Origin: Mesostigma viride
Lineage: Eukaryota > Streptophyta > Mesostigmatophyceae > Mesostigmatales > Mesostigmataceae
NCBI GenBank assembly: GCA_009746045.1
Contig: RPFO01000499.1
Location: forward strand, 1 to 38,142
Direction: 5' to 3'
DNA length: 38,142 nt
Shown here: positions 1 to 11,804 of the stretch, one piece after another
Layout of the letters: every line of letters begins with the position of its first letter
Numbering within the stretch: position 1 is the first letter of the stretch
Notes under the pieces: generated by a model
Seen by the model: only the letters and a program-made list of their open reading frames with translations
Told to the model about the DNA's origin: nothing
The model's database searches: none
Translations under genes and position numbers: made by a program

Positions 1-3000
1 GGGATCCCCCCCTCTCCTCGGGAACGCCCGCAACGCGGGGCGTTTTCTTTGGCAAGGGACCAAGGGGTTTTTTGCTTTTCCGAACCCCCCCTGGGCCCCC
101 CAAGATCTTGGTTTTCCCGCGCTGGGCCCAACCCCCCCAGGGTTTAAACCCCGTTTCGCGGAAAAAACCCCGGCCAAAGGACCAAGTAAAATCGAAATCG
201 CGTTCGACGACCGGTTTCCCTTTCTGATTTTTTTTCTTCCTTTTCTTTTGCTCCACGGGACCTTCCGTTCGGGCGAATTTCCTCCCCCATTGGGGGGACT
301 TGGAGGCCAAACGGCGTTCGCCCCGGCCACGGGCACGCGTCGGGTTTTGGCCATTTCCGAAAAAAGAGATGCATTTGTTTTGCGGCAAGCGCGGAGGAAA
401 AAAACCCTCTTGCGGGGCGAAAAGAAAAAAGGGCAAATCCTCCCAAAAAACTTCCCCGGCTTTTTTTTCTTTTCCTTCCGGCCCCTTGGGGGCCGGCAGG
501 GGGAACCTTTTGATTCGACCCCAAAAAGAAACCGCCCACCTGTTCGGGTCGTTTTTTTTTCCCCCCCCGCCGGAAAGGGACTCGCCGGCCGAGGGAAGGG
601 GGGCCGGAACTCGTTCAAGTGTTGGAAAAACCCCGCCGGACGTTTTTCCAGCGAACCCGCCGGACGATTTTCCCCGCCATCCTCGGCCCAACGGCTTTTT
701 TACGCGGTTTTTGGGGACCGCGGACGGGGAAAGGCGCCAACCCCCACGAAAACGCGAAGCAGGGGGAAAAAATTCCCAAGGGAAGGTTCTTGTTCCATTC
801 TTAACTTAAAAGCGTAAAAGACGGGGAAGAATTAATAAAATCCCTTTCCCTTCAAGGGGGACTTTTTCCCAAATTTGTTTCCCCCCCACCCTGGTTTTGG
901 GAAACGTTCGGACGTCGGACCCGCCCCTTTCTTTTTTTCGCGTGGGGCCCCCTCCCTTTTTCTTCCTTTCCCGTTCGTTTTTTTTTTGCCGTTTACGAAA
1001 AGCTGGCCCACGGGTGCGGGAAAAAACCGTTTCGGTCGCTGTTCCCCCCCATTGGACGCTTTTTTTTGGCCGTTGACGCTTTTCTCGTTTCGTCGAAAAA
1101 AAAACTTTGCCGCTAAAAGGTCTCCGAAACGATGGGACGGCGGGGGGGCCGCGGACGGGTGAAAGGGCTGAGCGTTGTGTCCTCGGGGACGGATTTGGCG
1201 GGTCGAGCGTGGGGGGGGAACGTTTTTGAAAAAGTGCGGGGCGGCGGTTTGGGCCGGCCCCTTCGCCGGCCCCCGGGTTCCAATTTTCATTTTCCCCGTC
1301 CCATTGTTCGAAATTTCCGCCGCCCCAAATTCGGGGGAACCCCCCTTCATGGGGAAAAGTTTTTTACCCGGGTTCCCTTTCCCCCGGGGCCCGGCGGGGG
1401 CCGTTTTTTTGGGCCGGGGGGGGCTCGGGGAAGGCCAAAGCGGGGGGGCGCGGGGAAGGGGACCCGGGGGTCCCCCCATTTTTGCTTTTTTTTTTGTTTC
1501 TTTTTTTTCCCCCATCATTTGGGAACCTTGAGGAGGGAGGGGGACTTTCATGAAAAAAAACTCCGGGTCCTTTGGCGCCTTTAGCGATTTTTCTTCCCGA
1601 AACCCCCCCAATTGGGGAACGGAGGGGTTTTCAGCCGCGGCGGGCGTTGAAAACAAAAAAACCCTTCCGCGGGGTTCCAATATGAAAAAAAAAAAACATT
1701 TGGGGGGGGAAGGCGCCGAAGCCCGCCGGGGAAACCCCAATTTTTGAAGGGAGAGCTCACATCCTTCGGGCGCCCAAATTGGCCACCTTTTTTCCGCGGG
1801 TGGGTTTGGTCGTTACAGGTCCGCCTAAAACCCCACGTTTGTCGTTAAGGTCTCCGAATGTTTTTTTGGGCCCATTTGACGGGCTCTCGGGAACCCACCC
1901 GTTTCGAGTTCCAGGGGGCCCGAATGTTGGGGGTCCGTACCGAAACTGGTTTTGGAAGGGGGGAATTTTGGGGGACCGGCGCTTCGTTCCCCGGGCGACG
2001 AAAAAGGGATTTCTGGCCGGCATTCATGTTTTTTGTTTTCACCGCGTTTTCCGGGAACCCCCCCCCACTTCGGGCGGGGCCCCGGCTCATCTTTTCGAGG
2101 TTTAACTCGAAAAAACCGGGCCCATTTTCTCGGTTCCAAAATCGGGACCGCATGTCAAAACTTTTTTGAAGGGGGGGACCTCGAAAAAACCCCCCCTCTC
2201 TTCCCAAGGCCCTGTTTGCCCAAGGGCCGATTTTTCAAAGGGAGGGTCCGGTCTTTGTCTTTTCCTTTGGGGGAAGGGAATTTCTCCTTCGCGCGGGGTT
2301 CGTTTGGGGTCGGCCTCGGGGCCACGGCGAGGGCCGCGTTCTTTTCCGAAAACGGCCCCCCCCGGGTCGGTCCATCGTTCAAAAAAATTTTCCCCGTCCC
2401 CTCGCCCCCCCCCAAAAAAAAAAAATCGTTCGAAACGCGGGGAAAACGAAATAAAAAAAAAAAAAAACGTCGTTTCCTCGCCGCCCCCAGTCGCGTGCGG
2501 GGCGGGGAGGGCGGGGGGGCGGCGAAAAAACGGGGGGGACCGGGCCCTTTGCGGCGGGGTTCGCGAAAAAAAAAGGGGCATTCCTCGAAGATTTTTCTTC
2601 CATCGGCCCCCCCGCCCCCCCGCCCCCCCCCCCGGCCCCCCACTTTCGGAATCCGGAACGTTGGCCCTGGCGCTTCGAAACGCGGTCGGGGGCCCCTTTT
2701 TGCCGATTTTTTGCCCCCTTTTCCCCTTGGGAACGACGGGGGCATTTAACGTCTTCGTTCTTTTTCGGCGATGTCGAACCCCCGCAATTTTGAAAAACGC
2801 GCCGGCCATTGGGGATTCCGTAAAATTACCGAAAAAACCCGCGCCAAAAATTAACTTTTTTTGGGGAAACTTCGGTTTCTTCGAAAACGCGCCTTTTTGC
2901 CAACAAAAAAAAAAAAAACCCGGGCCCGCCTTAACTTTCGTTTTTTACGGGCCGGGACATGTTTTTTTGAAGCGGGGGGAATTTTTTGATTTAAGGGGGT

Positions 3001-5093
3001 CCTCCGGTTTCAAGTTCGCGTTTCGGGGCGGTTTTTTTGCTGGATTTTTTCCCCCCACCCCCCATCGCCGGGAAAAACAAAAACCGGCCCCCCCAAAACC
3101 AAAAAACGTTTCCCGCGCCCGAATCGTCCCCCGGGGGGGGGAACCACGCCCGGTTTGTTTTTTTTTGTCTTCTGGATGCGGAAAACAGGGGGATGCCTTC
3201 CGGGTCTTTTGGGTTTTTTTTGGCCCCGGCCGGGCGCGGGTTTCTTCCCCCCAACCCCGGCCCCCCCCCGGCCACCGATTTTTCCCGGACCCGCGAAGGG
3301 TCGCTTGCGGGGAACCGCAGTATCCCCAACAAAAAACACGCCCCCCACCAAAGCGGGGGAAAAAACGTTCTTGATTTTGAACGCAAAAGTTTTGCAAAAT
3401 GTTTCCTCACGTTGGGCCCCGCGAAGAAAAATCCCTTCCTTTTTGTCGGGAAACCATCCTCGTTTTTTTGGGAAAAGCGGGAGCCGGGGAACGAAAAATT
3501 TTTCGGGGGGCCGCCTGAAAAAGGACCCGTTTGGACGGGAAAAAAAAGGGAAATTTCTTCCGGAAGGGGGGGGGGGCCCAGTGGGCCAAAAAAAAAAAAA
3601 AAAAAAAAAAACCTCCCCTGAGTCGAAGGTTTTGGGCGCGGGCAAGGGGACTCCGAAAGGGGCCCACAAGGGGGTCATTAAGAGGGGGGCTTAAACCGGG
3701 GGGGAACTTTGGGCCCCCTTTCCAAACGTTTTGTGTTCGACGGGAACCACCGGGAACCCTCGGAACCCTTGTTCGGGTTTGTTTGGCAAAACTTTTTGGG
3801 AAATCCCGGAGGGAAAAACGCCGTTTTTTTTTTTAACCCGAAAAAAAAAACCCCGGGGTTCCCAATTTTTTCATCCCGATTTTTTTTTTGCGGGGTCGAT
3901 TTTCCAAAAGGGGTTTTTACTTTCGGTTCCCGTGCCCCCCGAAACCAAAGTGACCTTAACTTCCCGCGCGGGGCCCAAAACTAAATTCGACGCGCCTTTT
4001 CATGGGGGGGGGGGACCCCAAAAAAAACCCTGCGACGAAACAGGCGCGCCCCACGGGCCAACGAAAACAAAGGGGGGGGGGAATTTTGGGGGCGTTTCGT
4101 ATTTTCGCGCGGGGCCGATTTATCCGCCTGGCCAAACTGTTTTCGAAGTCGGGTCGAACGCCGCGGCCGTTTTTTGTTTTGGGAACAAAACCCAAAAGGT
4201 TCCGCGTGGAACCGTGACGAAAGGCGGGGAAAAAAAACTGTTACGTTTTGGTTTTGTCCCGGGGACCAGGGAAAAAAAAAGGGGTTTACTTGGGAAAAAC
4301 CCGTTTTTTTTTCCTTCGTTTTTTTGATTTATTTTCTTTTTGCGCTTGTAATTTTCCATTAAAAAACCAAAAACCCCCCCAAAAAAAAAAAAAATTTGTT
4401 GGCTCGGTTACGGGGGGGAAAAAAAAAAGGGGCCCGGCCCCCCATACCGCGCCATTCTTAAAGGGGAAAAAAAAGGGGCCGCCGGGCCGGCCGAAAAAAG
4501 GGCCGCGGGCGGTACTAGGGGGAACGAGGGGAAGAAGGTTTTCCCCACGTTCCGAGGGTGCGGGCCAGGAGGGTTCGAGGGTTGTCGAGCGACGGGAAAA
4601 AGAGGGGGGCCAAATTTTTTGCCCGGGACCGCGAGGAGGGCCCGGGGTTTGGGAAGTAATTCCACCGCAAAAAAGGCGGGTTCCGCGGGAAAAAAGAAAG
4701 AAAGGACGCTGGAAACGAAGAGGGGGGGGGGCAAAAGTTAAAAAAAAAAAAAAAGGCCTTTTTTCCCCGCCGCCCGAAAAACGAATGGGGTTCCCCCCTC
4801 TTTCGGGGGGACGAAAAGCAAGGGGCTCGCGAATTTCATGGGGGACAAAAAAAAAAAAAAAAAAAATTAAAGTTAAAAAAGCGATTGGAAAAAAAAGGGC
4901 TTAAAAAAAAAAGGGGAAGGGCGGGGGGGGGGGGAAAACAAAAGGTGGGGAACCCGAAAAAAAACCCCCATGGGAAAGGGAAATTTTGTACCCAAAAAAA
5001 GGGAAAAAAACCGTAGGGAAGCATTCAACCCGCCGTTTTGCCCCAACCCTTAGGTGCCATTGGTTTTTCCCAAAAAAACTTGGGGGAAGGGGG

Positions 5094-5127
<34 letters not shown>

Positions 5128-8100
5128 CCGGAGGAAAACCCCATTTTTTTACAAAAACCCCGGGGCAAAAACGGGGGTCCGGCCAACGAAAGGCTTTCCC
5201 GGGGGGGAAAAAAACCCCCAAAGTGGGTCGGAAGGTTCAAACGAAAATTGGGAAAAAACGGGGGAATCGATTTTCGTCCAAGAAAAAAAAAAGGAAGTTC
5301 CAGGGATGGGGTCAAGGGAAGGGGGGGGGGAAAAAAACGGGCGCGACGGGTTTTTTCGCCGGAAAAAAAGTTTTCTCGGAAAAAGGGTTCGGCGATTTTT
5401 TTAAGGGGGGAAGAATTACCCTTCCTACGGGATTTGGGTGGGCGCGGCAAAAAGGGGGGGGCGCCATTTTGGGGAAAAATCGGAAACAGGGTGGGGCCCA
5501 GGGGAATCTTGACGAAGGCCCACGCCAAAAAAACAAAAAGTACGGGCCCCCCCCCTTTGGGCCGGTTATTGGAAAAAAGAAGCGGTTGAAAAAAAAAAAA
5601 CAACAAGGGCCCATTCGGAAGTAAAGGGGAAGTTCGGAAATTTTTCTACAAAAACCGGGGGTGGGGACCCCCCCCCCCCAACCCCCAAAAGGGAGGGGGA
5701 CCGGAAAAGCTTTTGATGTTGAAGGATGGCAAAAAAAAAAAAAAAAAAAAAAAAAGTTTAAAACCCAAAAAAAAAAACTTTTTTTTCACGGAGGAAAAGG
5801 GGAACCTTTGGAGGAACGAGGCAGGGATGATCGTTTCAAACAAGGGGGGAAAAAACTTTTTCTTTCCAACAAAAAACTCCGTGTTTCCCAATTGTTGCAC
5901 GAGGGTCCTGTTTTTAGAAACCTCGGAAAAAAAAAAAATTGGAGGGGCGAAGGGGTTTTTATTTTGGCCCCAAAAAAAACGTTGCTCAAAGCGGGTTTTT
6001 AACGCGCTCGGGAAAAAAAAACACCCAAAAAAAAATCGCCATTTTTTTTCAAAACAAAGGGGGACCGGGAATTCGGGAAAGGGGGAAGGAGCCGCAGTTT
6101 GGGGGGGGACAAAAAGAAACAGGTTTTTTTTTGGGAATTAAAGGGAGAGGGGGGGAAAAAAAAAAAAAAAAGGTCTTGGATCCGAAAAAAACGGACGGCC
6201 CCAAAAGGGCAAATTCATGGGCAAAAAAGGGGGGGGACCCCCCTTAGGCCTTCATTGGAAAAGGAGGGGGTTCCCCATTCTGCGAAAAACCGGCCGCAAA
6301 GGGGATGGGGGGGGGCCCCCCTGCGGGGGGGGGGGGTGGACCGGGAACCTTTGGAAAAATTTACGAAACTTTTTTAACCCCCAAAACGGGGCCCCCGATT
6401 TTTCCAAAACGCACCCCAAAATTCCGGCTGTTTCAACGGACCTCCGGGGGACCCCACCACTCACCGACTTGTACTTCGGCCCACGTTGATAAAAAGGATT
6501 TTTTTTTTTAAAAGATCCCCTCTTGTCGACGGAAAAAAAAACCGGAAGATTTTTTTTGGGAGGTTTGAAAAAAAATTAACCCCCTTCCGCGAAAAAGGCC
6601 GCGTTCTTTTACCGAGAATAAAAGTCCTCGGTTTAAATTACAAAAAACAAAAGCCCAAAAAACCTTGCCGGTTTTTTAAAAAAAACACGCGAAAGGGGCT
6701 GGAACTTCGAAAAAACAAAGGGGCCCAAATTCCGAAGGGGAAAATTCCGAAATAAAGGATGGGAGGGGGAAAGAATTTTGCGGGGGAAAAAAAAAAAAAA
6801 ATCGCGCAAGGGGGGGAAGGGGGACCGAAAAAAGGCAGGCCGGCACGGCATTTTTTTAAGATTTCGGGAGGGGGGGGGAAAAAGGAAAAAAAAGGGGGAA
6901 AGTCGGTCGTTACTATTACCTGGGCCCTTTTCGGGGGGGGACCCCGAAGACCGGGGGGGGGGAAAGTGGAAAAAACAAAACGGCCGAGGGGAAGAGACTC
7001 TTTTTGAACGGCCCAATTGGGGCCCGAGGTTTTTTTGGGGGTTTCCCCCCAACAAAACGGAAAACCCCACCCCCGTTTACAAGGGGGGAAACCCCCAAAT
7101 TTCTCCGAAAAAAAAAAAGATTCCAACGCCAAGCAGGGGGCCTCGGTTTCTTTCCTTTAAAAAAAATCTTTTCTTTCAAAAAAGGTAAGTTGTGAAAAAA
7201 AAGGAAAAACCAATTTTTGCCGCGGGGGGGGGCCGGGTTTTTTTTAAAAAAAGGGCCCAAACAGGGGAGGGAACCACGGGCCCCTTTTGTCTTCAGGGGA
7301 AAAAAACTGCCGGGGGGGGGGTTTTAACTTTTTGGACGCCCCCAAAAAAAAACAAAAAAAAAGGGTTCATTTTTTTTTTGTTGCCCGCTGGTGGGAACCC
7401 GGGGCCAAAGAAAACATTGCCAACCCCCCAAAAAGGGGGGCGTTTTACCCCCCAGCGCCGGCGGGCAGGACCGGGGTTTGACGGACCCCCGGAACCAATT
7501 TTTGATACTTGCCCAACGAATTGGAAAACTGCGAGGACTTGATTCGAACGGGGGGGGGGCCATTTTGGGGAAAAAAAAAACCCCCCGTACGGACCCGCGT
7601 GACGAAAAACCGCCGGTTCCGGGGGTTATTGCCTGTAACCCTCCGCCCGGACGGGTTCCGGCGGGTTTTGGGGGGGGGGCGGGTCCCCCACCGGTTTTTA
7701 ACTTTTTTACGGGGGGGGGAAAACCCAAAGGAGGCGGAAAAAAAAAAAGTACTTCGCGGGGGGAGCGAAACCCCCCACGTGGGGAAACAAAAAAAAAGGG
7801 TGGCGGGGGGGCGGGATTTCGCCCCGCCGAGGGGGTTTTCGTTTTTCGGCGGGGTTCGCCGTTTCCACGCGGGGGCGAATTCACGGCACCGAAAAAAAAA
7901 AAGGATTGCGGCGAAAATTTTAAAAAAAAAAAGCCGCGAAAAAAAAAAAAAGGGATTTGGGGGGGGGAAAAAAAACCCCAAAAAAAAAACGCGGCCCTTT
8001 TCATCGAACCAAAAAAAACATTTTTTTGGGGACCAAATTTCTCAGTTTTGGGCCCAACCCCCCCGGGAACCGGCTTCCGGGCCGGAACCCCCTTCGGGGG

Positions 8101-8185
8101 CGCCCGCCGGCCCCCAAAACTCGTTTTTTTACGGCCGGCCGGGGGACTTTCCCTCCCCCCGTGAACCCCGCGCCGGGACGGCGCC
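1..8185. other. Homopolymer-inflated low-quality sequence, no supportable gene
   Basis: Nearly every run of identical bases is lengthened: A runs reach about 30 (5094-5123), and G, C and T runs of 6-11 are everywhere on both strands. The neighbouring good sequence from about 8.19 kb has the same GC-rich, CpG-rich flavour without such runs. Open frames here are low-complexity (Lys/Phe/Pro/Gly rich) and show no consistent codon bias or motif. Short islands look normal, for example 7505-7545 and 6420-6490, but none extends into a gene. I read this as the unpolished end of a long-read contig, possibly covering the same virus-like DNA. No gene, RNA or repeat can be supported in it. Confidence 0.8.
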
Positions 8186-8194
8186 GAGAACACG

Positions 8195-8430
8195 CGTCCC
8201 TACCAACGCCCCACCGGATGGGGCGCCCCCTCCCCCCCGAACATGTGGGAGGGGGCGTCGGCAGCACCCGAATGGACCGGCCCGAGCGGGTGGGATGTCT
8301 ACTACGGGGACGCCGCGACGAACGGGTGGGACGACGATCACAGTGTTGGACAGACAAAGCGGAGGCGAAAGAGAGCTACGCCCGCGCGCAAGAAGAAGAC
8401 GACACCCGTATCTAGCAAACGTAGAGACGG
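8195..8430 (+). other. Possible 3' end of a broken gene
   Basis: A plus-strand frame from about 8195 has high GC at third positions and encodes an acidic stretch (around GWDVYYGDAATNGWDDD) followed by a very basic Lys/Arg-rich tail, which looks like a natural C-terminus. No stop appears in this frame before the convergent poly(A) signals at 8431-8449, but the next frame stops at 8413-8415. One base error would therefore give a gene ending just before AATAAA. Its 5' part is lost in the unreliable sequence. Function is unknown and the call is weak. Confidence 0.2.
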
Positions 8431-8449
8431 AATAAATAAATGCTTTATT
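8431..8449. terminator. Convergent poly(A) signals with small hairpin
   Basis: AATAAATAAA on the plus strand is followed after TGC by TTTATT, which is AATAAA on the minus strand. The pair forms a 6-bp stem with a 3-base loop. It overlaps the TAA stop of the minus-strand gene that begins at 9686 and would serve any plus-strand gene ending near 8415. Confidence 0.5.
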
Positions 8450-9686
8450 GATCATCGACATCATCATTCACATCGAGTCTACATCTCCTTGCATCAAGGC
8501 CAGCGCGCGCTCCCATCCGAGCGGACGCTCGTCGAACTCGGACGCCGGTATCGGCCGGGGGGGACCACGACGCTCGCGGGGCGGCGAAGACCGGGGAGGA
8601 GGTATCCGGAGGCGGGAAAGGATGCGTCCCCTCCTGTGCGTCAGCCACGCCCGCGGCCAACATCTGCACGAGCTGATACACGGACATTCCCGGTACCGCG
8701 TACGAGACAGGATCGACAAACAGTCGCGAGGCGGACAGCGAGGAGGCGGGTAACTGGTACACGACAGGCGCAGGCGGGGGCGCTCCCCCGAACCCTCTCA
8801 CTTGGTACGAGTCCAGGAGATGCGACACGTAGTTCAGCACCAGTTGTCGATTGCGTATCTGGGTGTCCGACGCCATGACGTCCTCGCCCACCTCCTTCGA
8901 CAGCGCCGCCTTGACCATCCCCTTGTAGGTCATGAGGCCGGTGTATCCAGCGTGGGGGTCGACCGCGACCAGCTGGCAAAAGTACGCGTGCCACTGGGGG
9001 ACGTAGTCCCCGTCCAGCATCATCATCGTCTCCCGCCCGGCTTCCCCGTTCTCCGCCAGCTGGATCATCATCTCCACCATCTCGGCCGCCATGCGCTCGA
9101 GTCCCATGACAAGCGAGGCCTTGTCCTTCTTCGCCTTGACGATCTCGGGATGGCGGAACAGATGGAGGGTCGACCGGCGTTGAAACCCTAAACGTTGGAC
9201 CTGGCGGTCGAGCCGATTCAGCTCGACCTCGTTGAAGGCGTGCCGCGTGACAGGATCCTCGAAGGTCCCGGAATCCAGTATGAATTCCGCGAGCCTCGGA
9301 GCGTCGAACCCAATGACGGTCCTGTCCGGCAACACGAGCTTGAACACGCGGGATTTGTGCGGGAGCGGTTCGAGCATGATCATGTCCTCCTTGTTTTTCG
9401 GGAACAGGGCGACGTGCTTCTTGATGCGCGCGATCGCCTTGGCCCTCGCGAGGAACGTCCTCCTCGCCCATCGCTGGATCTTGCGCGCGGCCAGCACGGC
9501 GACCAGACTGGCCTCCGCCTGCCGCTTGGTGATCCATTTGGGGGTGACGAACCCCAGTTTCGTACACAGCTGACGGATATCGACCACCGTGAGCGGGGAG
9601 AACCGTCTCTTCCCTATACCCTTCACGACCGACGCGTTCAAGGCCAGACTCCGACATATCCTAACAGGAGGTAGTTTTTTCCTCAT
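8445..9686 (-). CDS. IQ-motif protein with U-box-like segment (virus-like)
   Basis: 413 residues from an ATG at 9686. Residues 66-90 form a basic helix containing an IQ calmodulin-binding-type motif (IQRWARRTFLAR, 70-81). Residues 100-165 contain a segment of the form FDAPRLAEFIL..G.FEDPVTR.AFN..EL.RLD, resembling a short U-box-like domain seen in uncharacterised nucleocytovirus proteins; this recognition is from memory of the pattern. The middle part is helical and Met-rich. The last 90 residues are Pro/Ala/Arg-rich, so a frame error in the C-terminal part is possible. The stop overlaps a poly(A) signal. Exact function is unknown. The U-box reading, if right, points to ubiquitin-related protein interaction. 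Confidence 0.7.
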   Translation of the reverse strand: MRKKLPPVRICRSLALNASVVKGIGKRRFSPLTVVDIRQLCTKLGFVTPKWITKRQAEASLVAVLAARKIQRWARRTFLARAKAIARIKKHVALFPKNKEDMIMLEPLPHKSRVFKLVLPDRTVIGFDAPRLAEFILDSGTFEDPVTRHAFNEVELNRLDRQVQRLGFQRRSTLHLFRHPEIVKAKKDKASLVMGLERMAAEMVEMMIQLAENGEAGRETMMMLDGDYVPQWHAYFCQLVAVDPHAGYTGLMTYKGMVKAALSKEVGEDVMASDTQIRNRQLVLNYVSHLLDSYQVRGFGGAPPPAPVVYQLPASSLSASRLFVDPVSYAVPGMSVYQLVQMLAAGVADAQEGTHPFPPPDTSSPVFAAPRASWSPPADTGVRVRRASARMGARAGLDARRCRLDVNDDVDDQ

Positions 9687-9836
9687 TCCCTACAGAGCCC
9701 CCGGAGAATAATCCGTCGAGAGAGATGAGGAGGAGGAGCGAGAGGCGGCTTATCAACCCTTCCGACCGATGTCGGTTAGCCGACACGATCGTGTTGGAAT
9801 GGGGTTACAAATATAACCGCCGCGTATATCGAGACG

Positions 9837-10076
9837 ATGGACGATTTCGAGATCGATCGGACGGCCATGATCAAAATGTTCGAACAACTCGGCGGGCTAC
9901 CGTCGGATCTGATCGACGCGCTCAAGGCCGCGGAAACGGACGCGGAGTTCATCGACGCGATCGAAACCATATCCCGACGGCGGTTATCGCCCCCCGCCGC
10001 GCCCCCACCCACCCACCCCCAAACCCCAGAAAATGTGGCGCAAAATGGCGACGTTGAGAGCCAGGAGACGTTGTAA
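9837..10076 (+). CDS. Small acidic helical protein, unknown
   Basis: 79 residues from an ATG at 9837. The first 50 residues are acidic and predicted helical (DRTAMIKMFEQLGGLPSDLI and following), then a Pro-rich linker (SPPAAPPPTHPQTP) and a short polar tail. No family recognised. Support for it being real: strong G/C third-position bias like its neighbours, clean intergenic space on the 5' side, and a TAA stop that runs directly into a symmetric poly(A) hairpin shared with the convergent gene ending at 10102. Confidence 0.65.
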   Translation: MDDFEIDRTAMIKMFEQLGGLPSDLIDALKAAETDAEFIDAIETISRRRLSPPAAPPPTHPQTPENVAQNGDVESQETL

Positions 10077-10088
10077 ATAACTTTATTT
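10074..10088. terminator. Symmetric poly(A) hairpin between convergent genes
   Basis: TAAATAACTTTATTT: AATAA pairs with TTATT across a CT loop. The minus strand reads AATAAA at 10087-10082, serving the gene that ends at 10102, while the plus-strand gene's stop lies inside the element. The arrangement mirrors the one at 8431-8449. Confidence 0.5.
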
Positions 10089-10101
10089 ATCCGAATATGT
10101 A

Positions 10102-10909
10102 TCACAAAAGGTCCAAGTTCATGGCGGACTCGTGAGGACCGTTCACCACTATCAAATGGGCGATGGCGGAGGCCACCGCGTGGAACGGCGTCAACCCGCT
10201 GGCATGTTGGTACACGTCCTTGGCGACCCCGAGTATGGCGTTCACGAGGGCTTCCGCGACTTCGCGCGTGACCCCCTTGGCCTGCACCATGGACGCGACG
10301 TGCACTAGGGAGCAGACGGCGACCACGTCACGTCGGCGGCGTGCATGGCGGTGGCGAGGGCGAGTCGCAAGAGAGCGGAGTCGACGGGGTCGTCGCTTTG
10401 AGCTCTGCGTACAAAGTGCGACGCGAGCGTTTGCAAGACCCCGACTTGATCGACTTCCGCTACAAACTCGGACAACCGCGAGTCATGAAACAGGGCGACG
10501 GCGGAGTCAAAGTCCCCCGCGCGCTTCGAGAAGTCCGGCGCCGGCGCCTCGCCGTCTCGACGATCGTGGATTTCGGCGTCGACGGCGGCGTACAGGTCCC
10601 TCCACTGCGAGGGGGATATCGACATCCGTCGAAACCGGACAGGTATTGCAAGGACGTTGAGCGGGCGACGGCGAACACCGGACACCCGTACTGTTCTCGC
10701 GCCTCTTTCGGGAACAGCAGAGCCCCGAGACACGCCCTGTGTAATTCGGCGACGTACGACTGCGGCACGTTTAACGGACAGGACTTGAGCGCGTACTTGC
10801 CCAATTCCTCGACCATGGGCTGCAAGTAATCCGGGTCGACGACGGACCCTTCCATCATCATTTTGAACCTGGACAGGTTGGCGTGGAGGTTTCGGTCGAT
10901 GCGCAACAT
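10102..10909 (-). CDS. Helical protein, unknown, broken by two frameshifts
   Basis: The coding signal moves through all three minus-strand frames: an ATG at 10909 opens a frame that is convincing to about 10640, a second frame (containing SISPSQWRDLYAAVDAEI) runs to about 10330, and a third (containing VTREVAEALVNAILGVAKDV) ends at the TAA at 10102. Each piece has the local codon bias and the ends abut, so this is one gene of roughly 268 residues with two single-base indels. The second break lies near a repeated CACGT. The product is mostly helical with no recognised motif. It is divergent from the membrane-protein gene at 10969, with a 59-bp shared spacer containing a TATA-like TTTTATAG. Sequencing error and real decay are both possible. 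Confidence 0.65.
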
Positions 10910-10968
10910 GTTGGAGACAGAACGCTCGCCATGGGCTCTCGTTCGCCTTTTATAGCATCGGTATAGGA

Positions 10969-11433
10969 ATGGAAACACCGACACGACCGACACCGACGGT
11001 CACGAACGATTTGAAACCGCCCCGGATCGAGTCGTTCCAATCCGCGCCGCCCGCCACGCCTCCGCCGACGTCCGTACTGTACTTGTCGTTCGGCGGAGGG
11101 TACCGCGTCGCGAACCTCTTGTTCTTCCCTGTCATCTTCGCCGTCTTGGCGTTCTTCGTGGATAGGGCCCTCGTGCGACGCGTGAACAAGGAGAACCACC
11201 GGACGTTCCAATTCCTTCGCGCTCTGCCACACGTTTTGTACGGAATCGTGACGTGCGTGATCTTCGTCCCCGACTGGATCCGCGCGGGGTGGTTGCGCGC
11301 GTCGGCGTCCATCGCGATCGTTCTATACGTCAAGCTGGCGGTCTCCGCCTTCTACACGTCGGTGACGTCTCACGTGCTCCAGCGACTCCAGACGCGCTCC
11401 GTCGTGCGCGACGCGCAGACCGACGCGAAATAA
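10969..11433 (+). CDS. Small membrane protein with three predicted TM helices
   Basis: 154 residues from an ATG at 10969. A Pro/Thr-rich N-terminal tail of about 40 residues is followed by three hydrophobic segments at about 46-66, 86-103 and 111-131, separated by a basic loop (residues 67-79, RALVRRVNKENHR). The C-terminus is polar. There is no cleavable signal peptide. Strong third-position G/C bias supports it. It lies head-to-head with the gene at 10909. I do not recognise the family; a virion or endomembrane protein would fit but is inference. Confidence 0.7.
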   Translation: METPTRPTPTVTNDLKPPRIESFQSAPPATPPPTSVLYLSFGGGYRVANLLFFPVIFAVLAFFVDRALVRRVNKENHRTFQFLRALPHVLYGIVTCVIFVPDWIRAGWLRASASIAIVLYVKLAVSAFYTSVTSHVLQRLQTRSVVRDAQTDAK

Positions 11434-11451
11434 TTCTCTCCCCATCCGTCA

Positions 11452-11791
11452 ATGACGTCGCTTCTCCGCTGTTTCCGGCCATGCCAAGTGCACGCGAACA
11501 AGAACGAGGGGACCGTGATCGCGGGGTCGCTCCTCCCGCCGGATCTCGTCGCCGACGCGTCGAAATCCTCGAAAAAAGGCTCGCGGCTTAAACCACACGA
11601 TGCCAACGCACACCCGCTTCCATCCGGACACTCTGGCCGCCCACTCCCGCTTCCTGGACCCTCTTCCTACATGGACGCCTCCCGGCACGGTCACATTACA
11701 AGCCCCTCGCTTATCAGTTCCCAATCGAACCGAGATGGGTGAGCGAAAAAAAACGGATAAGATCCATTCATTGACAGGGGTTAATATGTAA
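11452..11791 (+). CDS. Small protein, unknown, probably frameshifted once
   Basis: An ATG at 11452 opens a frame with strong G/C third-position bias to about 11590 (through TVIAGSLLPPDLVADASKSS). The signal then continues one frame over, from about 11600 (HPDTLAAHSRFLDPLPTWTPPGTV) to the TAA at 11789-11791. The likely break is near the A6 run at 11573-11578 or just after. The restored product would be about 112 residues. It starts 18 bases after the membrane-protein gene and ends 13 bases before the next, consistent with tight packing. No family recognised. Alternatives are two tiny genes or none. Confidence 0.4.
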
Positions 11792-11804
11792 ATCTGTTGT
11801 ATAC

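Noticed and set aside
832-1740. 302-codon minus-strand frame and similar frames in the first 8.2 kb
   Set aside because: They arise from inflated homopolymers (Lys, Phe, Pro, Gly tracts) with no motif or bias.
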